Below the pieces are notes generated by a model. That model saw only the letters and a list, made by a program, of their open reading frames with translations, did not search any database and had not been told where the DNA came from. A stretch of 6,485 nucleotides of DNA from Sutterella sp. (lineage in GTDB: Bacteria; Pseudomonadota; Gammaproteobacteria; Burkholderiales; Burkholderiaceae_F): NCBI GenBank assembly GCA_019410445.1, contig DXSO01000097.1, positions 1-6,485 on the forward strand, in the 5' to 3' direction. Numbering within the stretch: the stretch's first letter is position 1; each line of letters starts with the position of its first letter. A program made the position numbers and the translations under genes. Shown one piece after another: positions 1 to 5,096 of this stretch.

Positions 1-93
1 CAAGACGGTGTCGGGATTGAACTGACGTTGGCCGCATTCGATGCTTCAAGCAGAAGTATCGGATGCGGTTTTGTTTTGGTTTATTCGGATTGA
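1..93 (+). CDS. Possible 3' end of an upstream gene (partial)
   Basis: The first forward frame is open from the window edge for 30 codons and stops with TGA, 20 nt before the FeoC-like start. The readable tail ends in GFVLVYSD and resembles nothing I recognise. A feoB C-terminus would be expected ahead of feoC, but these residues do not form a membrane segment that would support it. The other two frames stop at 23-25 and 18-20, so the true upstream gene could end there instead. Thirty open codons can occur by chance, so this is a weak call. Confidence 0.25.
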   Translation, partial: QDGVGIELTLAAFDASSRSIGCGFVLVYSD

Positions 94-97
94 ATAC

Positions 98-105
98 GAA
101 GGGAG
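98..105 (+). promoter_or_regulatory. Ribosome binding site of the FeoC-like gene
   Basis: A purine run, GAAGGGAG, ends 8 nt before the ATG at 114. It selects that ATG over the in-frame ATG at 63, which has no comparable site and would add 17 residues unlike the family. Confidence 0.7.
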
Positions 106-113
106 TACCGGAT

Positions 114-395
114 ATGAGTTTGTTTATGGATGTTCAAAACTATCTGCGGCGTTATGGTTCGGCCACGCAGTCTGAATTGGCTCAGCAGATGCGCACATCC
201 GCTGAAATCATTCAAATGATGGCCGAAAAGCTTCATGCCAAGGGAAAAGTACGCATGAGCCGCGTGATGCCTTCGTGCGTGAGTGGATCCTGTTCCGGTT
301 CCTGCTGCACCGCAATCGGTCCGCAGACGACGCAACGGCAGGCAGTGCGTGTTTACCACTGGGTGGAAAGGCGCGGAGAAAAGGCGCATCCGTAA
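114..395 (+). CDS. feoC: FeoC-like winged-helix regulator of ferrous iron uptake
   Basis: This 93-residue protein fits the FeoC family. These are small winged-helix proteins, usually encoded after feoA and feoB, thought to regulate or stabilise the FeoB Fe2+ transporter at the inner membrane. Residues 1-50 show the expected pattern: MSLFMDVQNYLRRYGSA, then a helix-turn-helix-like stretch (ATQSELAQQM, then TSAEIIQMMAEKLHAKGKV). A cysteine cluster follows (C55, C60, C64, C65), and the protein ends in a short YHWVE segment. In FeoC proteins the cysteines are proposed to bind an Fe-S cluster as an iron or oxygen sensor. The start is set by the ribosome binding site at 98-105. No promoter is visible just upstream, which fits co-transcription with a preceding feo gene outside the window. 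The following queC is 162 nt away and may have its own promoter. Confidence 0.75.
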   Translation: MSLFMDVQNYLRRYGSATQSELAQQMRTSAEIIQMMAEKLHAKGKVRMSRVMPSCVSGSCSGSCCTAIGPQTTQRQAVRVYHWVERRGEKAHP

Positions 396-496
396 AACCG
401 GGGAAGCTGAGTTGGTTGAGGTGGCTTTCACGTCGAAGGTGCTTGGCATACCCCAAAAATTGCTTTTCTTGATGATTCGATCAAAGCTTCGCTGCA

Positions 497-527
497 TTGT
501 CAATGCGTATGAAGAAGGCACTAAAAT
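497..527 (+). promoter_or_regulatory. Candidate sigma-70 promoter for queC
   Basis: TTGTCA (497-502) and TAAAAT (522-527) are separated by 19 nt, slightly longer than ideal, and lie about 30 nt upstream of the queC start. The rest of the 396-557 gap holds a small inverted repeat (TTGAT, 6 nt, ATCAA at 469-484) and no T-tailed terminator. I see no preQ1-riboswitch-like fold. Confidence 0.4.
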
Positions 528-557
528 TCGTGTTTTGTTAAGTTGAAAGGTGAGGCA

Positions 558-1277
558 ATGGCCGGCGGTTTTGCGGATAAAAAAGCGTTGGTGCTCTTTT
601 CTGGCGGACAGGATTCCACGACGTGTTTGGCTTGGGCGCTTAAGAATTTCAAGGAAGTGGAAACCGTGGGATTCGACTATGGCCAGCGTCATACGGCTGA
701 GATCGTCTGTCGAAAGCATATTCTTGAAACCATTGAAGAGGTGCTGCCCTATGCCCGAGGACGCCTTGGACAAGATCACATGATCGACATGAAGGTGCTC
801 GGACAAATTTCAGAGTGTTCGCTGACACGTGAAATCGAAATTGAGTTTGAAAAAGACGGAGTTCCCAACTCTTTCGTACCGGCCCGCAATCTGCTCTTTT
901 TCACCTTTGCTTCTGCCATTGCCTACCGTCGCGGCGGTTCGGTTTTGGTGGGTGGAATGTGTGAGACGGATTATTCCGGCTATGCCGACTGTCGTGACAA
1001 TACGTTAAAGAGTCTGCAGGTGTCGTTGTCTTTAGGACTGGATCGTCAGGTGGTTATTGAAACGCCGTTGATGTGGCTCACAAAAGAAGAAACGTGGGCT
1101 TTGGCTCACGATTTGGGTGGAGACGTTTTTGTGGAATTCGTGCGCACGCAGACGCACACGTGCTACATGGGCGAACACGATGTTCTGCACGACTGGGGAT
1201 ATGGATGCGGCAAATGCCCTGCCTGCAAGCTGCGTCAAGCCGGGTGGGAAGCTTGGTCGGCCAAGCACAACGGCTAA
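558..1277 (+). CDS. queC: 7-cyano-7-deazaguanine synthase QueC
   Basis: QueC converts 7-carboxy-7-deazaguanine to preQ0 using ATP and ammonia. This is a cytosolic step on the way to queuosine at tRNA position 34. The 239-residue protein has the N-type ATP pyrophosphatase P-loop SGGQDS at 15-20, then FDYGQRH (39-45), FVPARN (106-111) and ETDYSGYADCR (136-146), all typical of QueC. The C-terminal zinc site is C202, then C217, C220 and C223 in CGKCPAC. The first spacer is 14 residues, against 8 in E. coli QueC as I recall it. The extra residues include HDWGYG, which I recall from other proteobacterial QueCs. ATG 558 is preferred over an in-frame TTG at 543 because AGGTGA lies just before it and the length then fits the family. 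No queD, queE or queF is seen nearby. The gene ends 20 nt before the terminator shared with tsaD. Confidence 0.95.
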   Translation: MAGGFADKKALVLFSGGQDSTTCLAWALKNFKEVETVGFDYGQRHTAEIVCRKHILETIEEVLPYARGRLGQDHMIDMKVLGQISECSLTREIEIEFEKDGVPNSFVPARNLLFFTFASAIAYRRGGSVLVGGMCETDYSGYADCRDNTLKSLQVSLSLGLDRQVVIETPLMWLTKEETWALAHDLGGDVFVEFVRTQTHTCYMGEHDVLHDWGYGCGKCPACKLRQAGWEAWSAKHNG

Positions 1278-1296
1278 GTCGAAAAATATAAAAGGA

Positions 1297-1333
1297 ATAA
1301 AAAAGGCTCGATTTTTAATCGAGCCTTTTTTAT
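1297..1333. terminator. Bidirectional intrinsic terminator between queC and tsaD
   Basis: A perfect 17-bp stem (core GGCTCGATT / AATCGAGCC, flanked by A6 and T6) closes on a 3-nt TTT loop. The A run on one side and T run on the other give a U tract in either direction, so it can end both convergent genes. Its last base is the first base of the tsaD stop codon on the plus strand. Confidence 0.93.
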
Positions 1334-2409
1334 CAGTGGTTGCGCATTCGCTGACGCGGATTGACATCATCGGGTTTGGCCGCCTGCGAGAGCGTCCAAC
1401 GGGGTTTGGCTGAAAAGCTCCAGCGTTTGCGAGCGGCTTCAAATTCATCTGAACTCATGTGCTGCAAACGCATGAGTCCGGCGATGGCAATCATGGCGCC
1501 GTTGTCCGTGCACAGACGCTGAGGCGGGAAGAACACGCGGGCAGAGCGTTTGCGGCAAGCTTCAATGAGGCTTGCACGGAGTGTTTTGTTGGCAGAAACG
1601 CCGCCGGCAACCACCAACTGCTTGATGCCGGTCATTTTGATGGCTTTGACGGCTTTGGCGGTAAGCACTTCCGCAACGGCTTGCGTAAACGCCAAAGCAA
1701 GATCACTGCGAAATTGAGCGTCCGTCGGATCGACCGCGTCGTTGACTGCCGTGAGCACAGCGGTTTTAAGCCCCGAAAAGCTCATATCGAGTGAAGCCGA
1801 ATGCAGCATGGGACGAGGCAGTTCAATGGCGCCGGCTCTCCCTGTTTCAGCCAGACGCGACACCGCAGGACCGCCGGGATATCCTTCGCCGAGCAGTTGA
1901 GCGGTTTTGTCAAACGCTTCGCCGGCTGCGTCATCCAGAGTTTCTCCCAACAGTTCGTAGCTGCCGAACGCATTGACGCGCATAAACTGCGTGTGTCCGC
2001 CGCTTACCAAAAGCGCCAGGAACGGAAACTGCGGCGCCGGATCAGCAAGGCAGGCCGAAAGCAGATGGCCTTCCAAGTGGTGTACGCCGACAACGGGAAC
2101 ATTGAGGGCATAGCCGATGGCGTGTGCGACTGAGGAGCCTACGAGCAATGCACCGGCTAATCCTGGACCCTCGGTGACGGCGATGGCACCCAATTCTTCT
2201 TTTGTGACGTTGGCGCGTGAGAGCACATCGTCAATGAGCACCAGAGCGCGTCGAATGTGGTCGCGACTGGCAAGTTCAGGCACCACGCCGCCGTAGGCGC
2301 GGTGCATGTCAATTTGAGTGTGCACGGCGTCGGCAAGCAGACCTTTTTCGCTGTCAATCAACGCAACGCCCGTTTCGTCGCACGAGCTTTCAATGCCGAG
2401 AACTTTCAT
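1333..2409 (-). CDS. tsaD: tRNA N6-adenosine threonylcarbamoyltransferase TsaD
   Basis: TsaD (older names Gcp, YgjD) works in the cytosol with TsaB and TsaE. It transfers the threonylcarbamoyl group made by TsaC to A37 of tRNAs that read ANN codons, giving t6A. The 358-residue protein opens with MKVLGIESSCDETGVA, the family signature. It carries the metal-binding HxxxH in HHLEGH (H111, H115), SGGHT at 136-140, GYPGGP near 177-181, AGGVSANK at 268-275 and CTDNGAM at 300-306, where D302 is the expected metal ligand. E. coli TsaD has 337 residues, so this one carries a short basic C-terminal extension. A GTG directly precedes the ATG and would add one residue. Neither has a visible Shine-Dalgarno sequence; the bases just upstream read AGCTTCCT. 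The lipoprotein gene lies 102 nt upstream on the same strand with no terminator between, so partial read-through is possible. Confidence 0.96.
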   Translation of the reverse strand: MKVLGIESSCDETGVALIDSEKGLLADAVHTQIDMHRAYGGVVPELASRDHIRRALVLIDDVLSRANVTKEELGAIAVTEGPGLAGALLVGSSVAHAIGYALNVPVVGVHHLEGHLLSACLADPAPQFPFLALLVSGGHTQFMRVNAFGSYELLGETLDDAAGEAFDKTAQLLGEGYPGGPAVSRLAETGRAGAIELPRPMLHSASLDMSFSGLKTAVLTAVNDAVDPTDAQFRSDLALAFTQAVAEVLTAKAVKAIKMTGIKQLVVAGGVSANKTLRASLIEACRKRSARVFFPPQRLCTDNGAMIAIAGLMRLQHMSSDEFEAARKRWSFSAKPRWTLSQAAKPDDVNPRQRMRNH

Positions 2410-2511
2410 CACAGGAAGCTAGAAGTCAATAACTGAAAAGTGGTGCCATTTTAATGAGAATACCGCCGCTTTAGGCTAACGCAAAAGCAAGTCGGATTGA
2501 GTCTGGGGCCA

Positions 2512-3006
2512 TCAGCGATGCGGGCGAGGCGGAGGCATTCCCAACGGAGGCCCCCAGAAAAGCGGTCCCCACATGAAACGATCGTTATAGAGACGCTCGG
2601 CTTCCAGTTCGGCCTGCAGTTGCGCTTGCCGTTTTTTTGCCAACTGCAACGCAAATTGAAGATCCTGTTCCAGCCCCGGAGCTTGGGGCGGGCGCTTCAT
2701 CACGTAGCGGTGCACGGACGCATCGGAACAAAGAATGATTGGATCAGGGGAGGCGACCGTCGCACCGGACGGCCAGGTATAAATCACTCCGAGAATGCGC
2801 GCACATCCGTCGGCTTGACGAGAGGCATCCAAATCGTCGTTGGAAAAAGAAACGGAAACGGGGGTGGTGCCGTATTTCTGACCGGCTACGGTCGTTACGG
2901 TAGCTCCTTCGATGTCGCTTTCAAAGACAACGGTGGTGGAACAGCCGCTTAAAAGCAGTGCCGCAACGGCAGCGGTAAGCATCGTCGTACGCATAGCTTG
3001 ACTCAT
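2512..3006 (-). CDS. Small PEGA-like outer-membrane lipoprotein
   Basis: This is a 164-residue predicted lipoprotein of unknown function. Residues 1-22 form a lipoprotein signal ending in lipobox LSGC, with the acylated Cys at 22. Ser at +2 argues for sorting to the outer membrane. Residues 26-54 (FESDIEGATV, then YGTTPVSVSF) resemble a PEGA repeat, a small beta domain common in surface proteins. C68 and C93 could form a disulfide in the periplasm. Residues 112-140 are a Gln/Ala/Glu-rich helix likely to form a coiled coil (LQFALQLAKKRQAQLQAELE). The tail from 144 is Trp/Pro-rich (FMWGPLFWGPPLGMPPPRPHR minus its last residues). The start is uncertain: ATGs at 3027, 3006 and 2994 are in frame. 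I chose 3006 because it gives a normal signal peptide and lies downstream of a GGAGGT, though the spacing is long (13 nt). I do not recognise a named family. Confidence 0.75.
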   Translation of the reverse strand: MSQAMRTTMLTAAVAALLLSGCSTTVVFESDIEGATVTTVAGQKYGTTPVSVSFSNDDLDASRQADGCARILGVIYTWPSGATVASPDPIILCSDASVHRYVMKRPPQAPGLEQDLQFALQLAKKRQAQLQAELEAERLYNDRFMWGPLFWGPPLGMPPPRPHR

Positions 3007-3025
3007 CTCGTTGAGGGGTACCTCC

Positions 3026-3056
3026 ATTGTAGAGGCAAGAGATCGGACAATCACAA
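3026..3056 (-). promoter_or_regulatory. Candidate sigma-70 promoter of the lipoprotein gene
   Basis: On the minus strand TTGTGA (3056-3051) and TACAAT (3031-3026) are separated by 19 nt. The -10 is good, the -35 modest. A start near 3019 would leave a leader of only about 13 nt before ATG 3006. It would also exclude the GGAGGT at 3025-3020 from the message, so this promoter and that ribosome binding site may not both be real. Confidence 0.35.
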
Positions 3057-3074
3057 GGTAAAGCCAAGCAGACG

Positions 3075-3114
3075 TGTGAATAACCGTAAGGTTCTTCACA
3101 GGTTTTGTGAATAA
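3075..3114. repeat. Direct repeat pair matching the DnaA box consensus
   Basis: TGTGAATAA occurs at 3075-3083 and again at 3106-3114, 31 bp apart (about three helical turns). The reverse complement, TTATTCACA, fits the DnaA box TTATNCACA exactly. Between them, TTCTTCACA (3092-3100) is a one-mismatch copy in the opposite orientation, and TTCACA (3095-3100) pairs with TGTGAA (3106-3111) as an inverted repeat. An AT-rich patch follows at about 3141-3177. The cluster lies just upstream of the lipoprotein promoter candidate. The repeat is seen directly; binding by DnaA is an inference. Confidence 0.5.
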
Positions 3115-3163
3115 GTGGGGGTATGCGTCTTCTCTGTCACTGATTTGTAATAAAAATTTCTTA

Positions 3164-3182
3164 GTGCCTAAAAAATAGGCAC
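3164..3182. repeat. Short perfect inverted repeat
   Basis: GTGCCTA and TAGGCAC (7 bp) flank a 5-nt A loop. It lies between the porin terminator and the lipoprotein promoter region. Read on the minus strand it is followed at a short distance by AAATTTTTATT, so it could be a weak back-up terminator for the porin transcript. A protein-binding site is equally possible. Confidence 0.4.
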
Positions 3183-3223
3183 GTGAGGAATTCTGCTCAG
3201 GAACATGAATGAAAAGACCATAC

Positions 3224-3261
3224 AAAAAGCCCTCTGCAACATGAAATGTTCAGAGGGCTTC
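3224..3261 (-). terminator. Intrinsic terminator of the porin gene
   Basis: On the minus strand a 10-bp GC-rich stem (AAGCCCTCTG / CAGAGGGCTT) plus 5 inner pairs (ACATT-type arm around a 3-nt loop, with one bulged base) is followed by a T5 run at 3228-3224. It lies about 45 nt past the porin stop. On the plus strand no T run follows directly. Confidence 0.88.
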
Positions 3262-3264
3262 TTT

Positions 3265-3279
3265 CTCGACTAGGTCGAG
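3265..3279. repeat. Extra 6-bp hairpin in the porin 3' UTR
   Basis: CTCGAC and GTCGAG flank a 3-nt loop, between the porin stop codon and its terminator. It may protect the 3' end of the message. It has no T run of its own and is too short to be confident about. Confidence 0.4.
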
Positions 3280-3306
3280 TAAGTTTTAATCAAGCGAAAG
3301 TGCTGA

Positions 3307-4494
3307 TTAGAACTTGTGGCGCAGACCAACGCCAACCGTGAAGGCGTAGGGATCCATGCTGTCAGCACCCTTGTCGATGGAGTCCTGCATGTAGTTAGCA
3401 GCAGCATACACGTCGGTACGCTTGCTGAAGGCGTAGTCATAGCCAACGGACACAACATAACGCTGCAGCTCGTTGTTGCTGTTGTCAACGTCTTCGGCAT
3501 CAACATAGCCCAAGCCAGCCATCATCTTGCCGCCCATCATCGGAATAGCAGCAGAGAGGTTCAGGCCGTAGCCCTTAATCTTGCTAGCAAAGCTGACTTT
3601 CTTGGCCAGATCACCGAAGGTAGCAACTTCGTCGAAATACTGAGCGCCGAAGAAGACCTTGGCGACTTCGAAGTCATAGTTGCCGCCGAGGGTAACGGTC
3701 AGGCTGTCGTCAACGTCACCGTACTGCAGAGCGCCAGTTTCAGCGGCAAGACCAGTCACGGAGCTGTAGTTGATGGAGTCAACAGCGAAGTAAGCAGTCA
3801 GAGGGCCGTTGGCATAGGTGGCACCGATGGCATAGTAACGGTTGCTCGAGGATTCATTTTCGGTGCCGAAGGTCTTGCTTTCGTCGACCATAATGTTGCC
3901 AGAACCAGGTTCTTCAACAGCAACTTGCTTCTGGTAGGTCTTGGTAACCTGATTACCCATACCGTACTGAGCAAACACCTTGAAGCCGGCAAAGCTCGGA
4001 GTCTGGTAGGAAATCATGTTGTTCCACAAACCTGCGGTGGAAGCGGTGCTGCCGATCTGAGCGGAGTATCCACCCCAGCTGGAAGTACCGAAAGCAGAAA
4101 GAACACCGATCTGAGCCCAGGAGCTCGTGCCGTTGTTGATGGAACCCATGCGGCCGACGGCAACCTTACCGAAGGCGCCTTCCAAGAAGAGGCTGGATTC
4201 ACGATCAAAGAACGTGTCGTTGTCTGCACCATCATCTGCAGTGAAGCCATTTTCAAGAACGAAGCCAACCGTCAGGCCGTTGCCGAGGTCTTCCGTGCCC
4301 TTGATGCCGAAACGGGAGCCGGACTGCATGCCGGAATTCAGGCTGAAGCTATCCGTAGCATCCTTACCGTCGTCAAGGTCAACATGACCGTAGGCAAAAC
4401 CTTCGTCAACGATACCATAGAGCTGAACGTCAGCAGCGAGAGCGGAACCGGCAAAAGCACCGAGAACGGCAACTGCAGCAAGAGTCTTTTTCAT
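3307..4494 (-). CDS. General outer-membrane porin (Gram-negative porin family)
   Basis: This is a 395-residue trimeric beta-barrel porin of the Neisseria/Burkholderia type, which lets small solutes across the outer membrane. Residues 1-20 are a Sec signal peptide (KK, a hydrophobic core, cleavage after SALA). The mature protein begins ADVQLYGIVDEG, the usual first strand. SRFGIKGTEDLGNGL (60-74) and the ESSLFLEGAFGKVAVGRMG stretch (99-117) are family hallmarks. Near the C-terminus, YAFSKRTDVYAAANY and the final GVGLRHKF give the closing strands and the terminal Phe read by the BAM machinery. There is no cysteine in the chain. Codons are strongly biased (GGT, GCT, GTT, AAC, CTG), as in abundant proteins. 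The ATG has an AGGAAC site 10 nt upstream. The gene stands alone, with a candidate promoter at 4629-4657, a structured leader and its own terminator. Substrate preference and a specific name cannot be read from the sequence. Confidence 0.95.
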   Translation of the reverse strand: MKKTLAAVAVLGAFAGSALAADVQLYGIVDEGFAYGHVDLDDGKDATDSFSLNSGMQSGSRFGIKGTEDLGNGLTVGFVLENGFTADDGADNDTFFDRESSLFLEGAFGKVAVGRMGSINNGTSSWAQIGVLSAFGTSSWGGYSAQIGSTASTAGLWNNMISYQTPSFAGFKVFAQYGMGNQVTKTYQKQVAVEEPGSGNIMVDESKTFGTENESSSNRYYAIGATYANGPLTAYFAVDSINYSSVTGLAAETGALQYGDVDDSLTVTLGGNYDFEVAKVFFGAQYFDEVATFGDLAKKVSFASKIKGYGLNLSAAIPMMGGKMMAGLGYVDAEDVDNSNNELQRYVVSVGYDYAFSKRTDVYAAANYMQDSIDKGADSMDPYAFTVGVGLRHKF

Positions 4495-4622
4495 TTTGAT
4501 TTGTTCCTATTAAAGATAGGGGGATCTTTTTGATCAAAAAGGCCCGGGAGTTTGTACGCTGCAAGCCTGCAAGGAACCGCAGCATGCCCGAAGGCCCTGT
4601 CACCCTTTTGTTCCGAAAGGGT
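4495..4622 (-). promoter_or_regulatory. Structured 5' leader of the porin message
   Basis: If the promoter at 4629-4657 is right, about 128 nt precede the ATG. In transcript order there are: a 5' hairpin (4624-4600), whose loop contains GGAAC (4614-4610); GTTCCT (4577-4572); a tandem CTGCAAG repeat (plus strand 4559-4565 and 4567-4573); CCCGGG (4543-4548); a 16-nt palindrome (4541-4526); and the ribosome binding site AGGAAC (4508-4503). GTTCCT is exactly complementary to that site, and its GTTCC also to the hairpin loop. This permits two alternative pairings. The elements are seen in the sequence; a regulatory switch is inferred. Confidence 0.4.
4526..4541. repeat. Perfect 16-nt palindrome upstream of the porin start
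   Basis: CTTTTTGATCAAAAAG is its own reverse complement. In RNA it gives a 6-bp stem with a self-complementary GATC loop, extendable by GGG/CCC pairs beyond a small internal loop. In DNA it could be a dimeric repressor site. It ends about 17 nt upstream of the porin ribosome binding site. Confidence 0.6.
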
Positions 4623-4624
4623 GA
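4600..4624. repeat. 9-bp hairpin at the predicted 5' end of the porin message
   Basis: TCACCCTTT (4600-4608) pairs with AAAGGGTGA (4616-4624) around a 7-nt loop. It begins where the predicted porin transcript would start, as expected of a stabilising 5' hairpin. No T run follows on either strand, so it is not a terminator. Confidence 0.55.
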
Positions 4625-4628
4625 GTGC

Positions 4629-4657
4629 ATTGTTACTCTGAATGAAACAAGCCTCAA
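4629..4657 (-). promoter_or_regulatory. Candidate sigma-70 promoter of the porin gene
   Basis: On the minus strand TTGAGG (4657-4652) and AACAAT (4634-4629) have an ideal 17-nt spacer. The predicted start near 4622 coincides with the foot of the 5' hairpin. The rest of the gap, 4658-4757, shows only a weak imperfect hairpin at 4730-4751. Confidence 0.4.
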
Positions 4658-4757
4658 CTACACGGGGGGTGAAAAATCAAGAAAGAGTAAAGATTGACGT
4701 TTTTTTACAACACATTGATGAGGGCAAAAGACTCAGGAGATTCCTTTAGTCAGAGTT

Positions 4758-4787
4758 TTGTCGGGATTGTTTGTAAGCGGTGATAAT
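4758..4787 (+). promoter_or_regulatory. Candidate promoter of the tautomerase gene
   Basis: TTGTCG (4758-4763) and GATAAT (4782-4787) are 18 nt apart. The -10 is a one-mismatch TATAAT. A start near 4794 would leave a leader of about 25 nt that includes the strong ribosome binding site AAGGAGA at 4807-4813. It diverges from the porin promoter. Confidence 0.45.
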
Positions 4788-4818
4788 GAATAAATGTAGC
4801 TACCACAAGGAGAACTCT

Positions 4819-5034
4819 ATGCCCTATGTCAACATCAAACTGACCGGTGACGAAGAAGCTCCCACAACGGAGCAAAAAGCAAAATTAATCGAGGGCGTGA
4901 CGAAACTGATTGCCGATGTTTTGGGCAAGGACACGACGCATTTGGTGGTTGTCATAGACGAAATTCCAATGAATAACTATGGAATCAACGGCAAAAGCGT
5001 CCGACAGATTCGAGCCGAGAAAGCTCGGTCTTAG
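4819..5034 (+). CDS. 4-oxalocrotonate tautomerase family protein
   Basis: This 71-residue protein has the typical size of a one-unit 4-OT-like tautomerase, which in this family assembles into oligomers in the cytosol. After removal of the initiator Met, Pro becomes the N-terminal residue, the general base of the superfamily (MPYVNIKLTG). The beta-alpha-beta pattern follows: helix TEQKAKLIEGVTKLIADVLG (17-36), then strand HLVVVIDEI (41-49) and NNYGINGKSV (52-61). The last segment is often DNWGIGGESV in relatives, so Tyr replaces the usual Trp. The start is fixed by AAGGAGA six nt upstream; an in-frame GTG 39 nt earlier would bury the Pro. It stands alone between divergent and convergent transport genes, with no catabolic neighbours, so its substrate is unknown. 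Its message lacks a clear T-tailed terminator of its own. Family assignment is firm, function is not. Confidence 0.9.
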   Translation: MPYVNIKLTGDEEAPTTEQKAKLIEGVTKLIADVLGKDTTHLVVVIDEIPMNNYGINGKSVRQIRAEKARS

Positions 5035-5040
5035 GGAATA

Positions 5041-5074
5041 AAAAAAAGGGCGACTTCTTGGAAAGAAATCGCCC
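5041..5074 (-). terminator. Intrinsic terminator of the antiporter gene
   Basis: GGGCGA and TCGCCC with inner TTCTT/AAGAA pairs (one mismatch) form the stem. On the minus strand a T7 run follows at 5047-5041. It lies about 23 nt past the antiporter stop. On the plus strand the hairpin has no T run, so it would end the tautomerase transcript poorly, if at all. Confidence 0.9.
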
Positions 5075-5096
5075 CATTAAGAAAACTCAGTACGCG

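Noticed and set aside
469..484. TTGAT / ATCAA inverted repeat that looks like an FNR site near queC
   Set aside because: The half-sites are separated by 6 nt instead of the 4 of the FNR consensus, and the site follows feoC instead of preceding a feo operon.
396..557. A preQ1 riboswitch upstream of queC
   Set aside because: I see no preQ1-I type hairpin with an A-rich tail overlapping the ribosome binding site.
81..806. A 241-codon open frame on the minus strand across the FeoC-like gene and queC
   Set aside because: It overlaps two recognisable genes, resembles no protein, and has no supporting start signal.
3075..3100. CRP site made of TGTGA and TCACA
   Set aside because: The half-sites are 16 nt apart instead of 6, and the nearer pair (3096, 3106) is in the wrong order.
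3316..4533. A 405-codon open frame on the plus strand opposite the porin gene
   Set aside because: The strong codon bias of the porin removes stop codons from the opposite strand. The translation is low-complexity Val/Ala/Gly-rich with no family resemblance, while the minus strand has a signal peptide and porin motifs.
4782..4800. Fur box overlapping the tautomerase -10
   Set aside because: It begins GATAATGA but matches only 12 of 19 consensus positions, and the match is mostly the -10 itself.
5014..5029. Hairpin at the end of the tautomerase gene as its terminator
   Set aside because: The 5-bp stem is followed by TCTTAGGG with no T run, so it does not meet the intrinsic terminator pattern.
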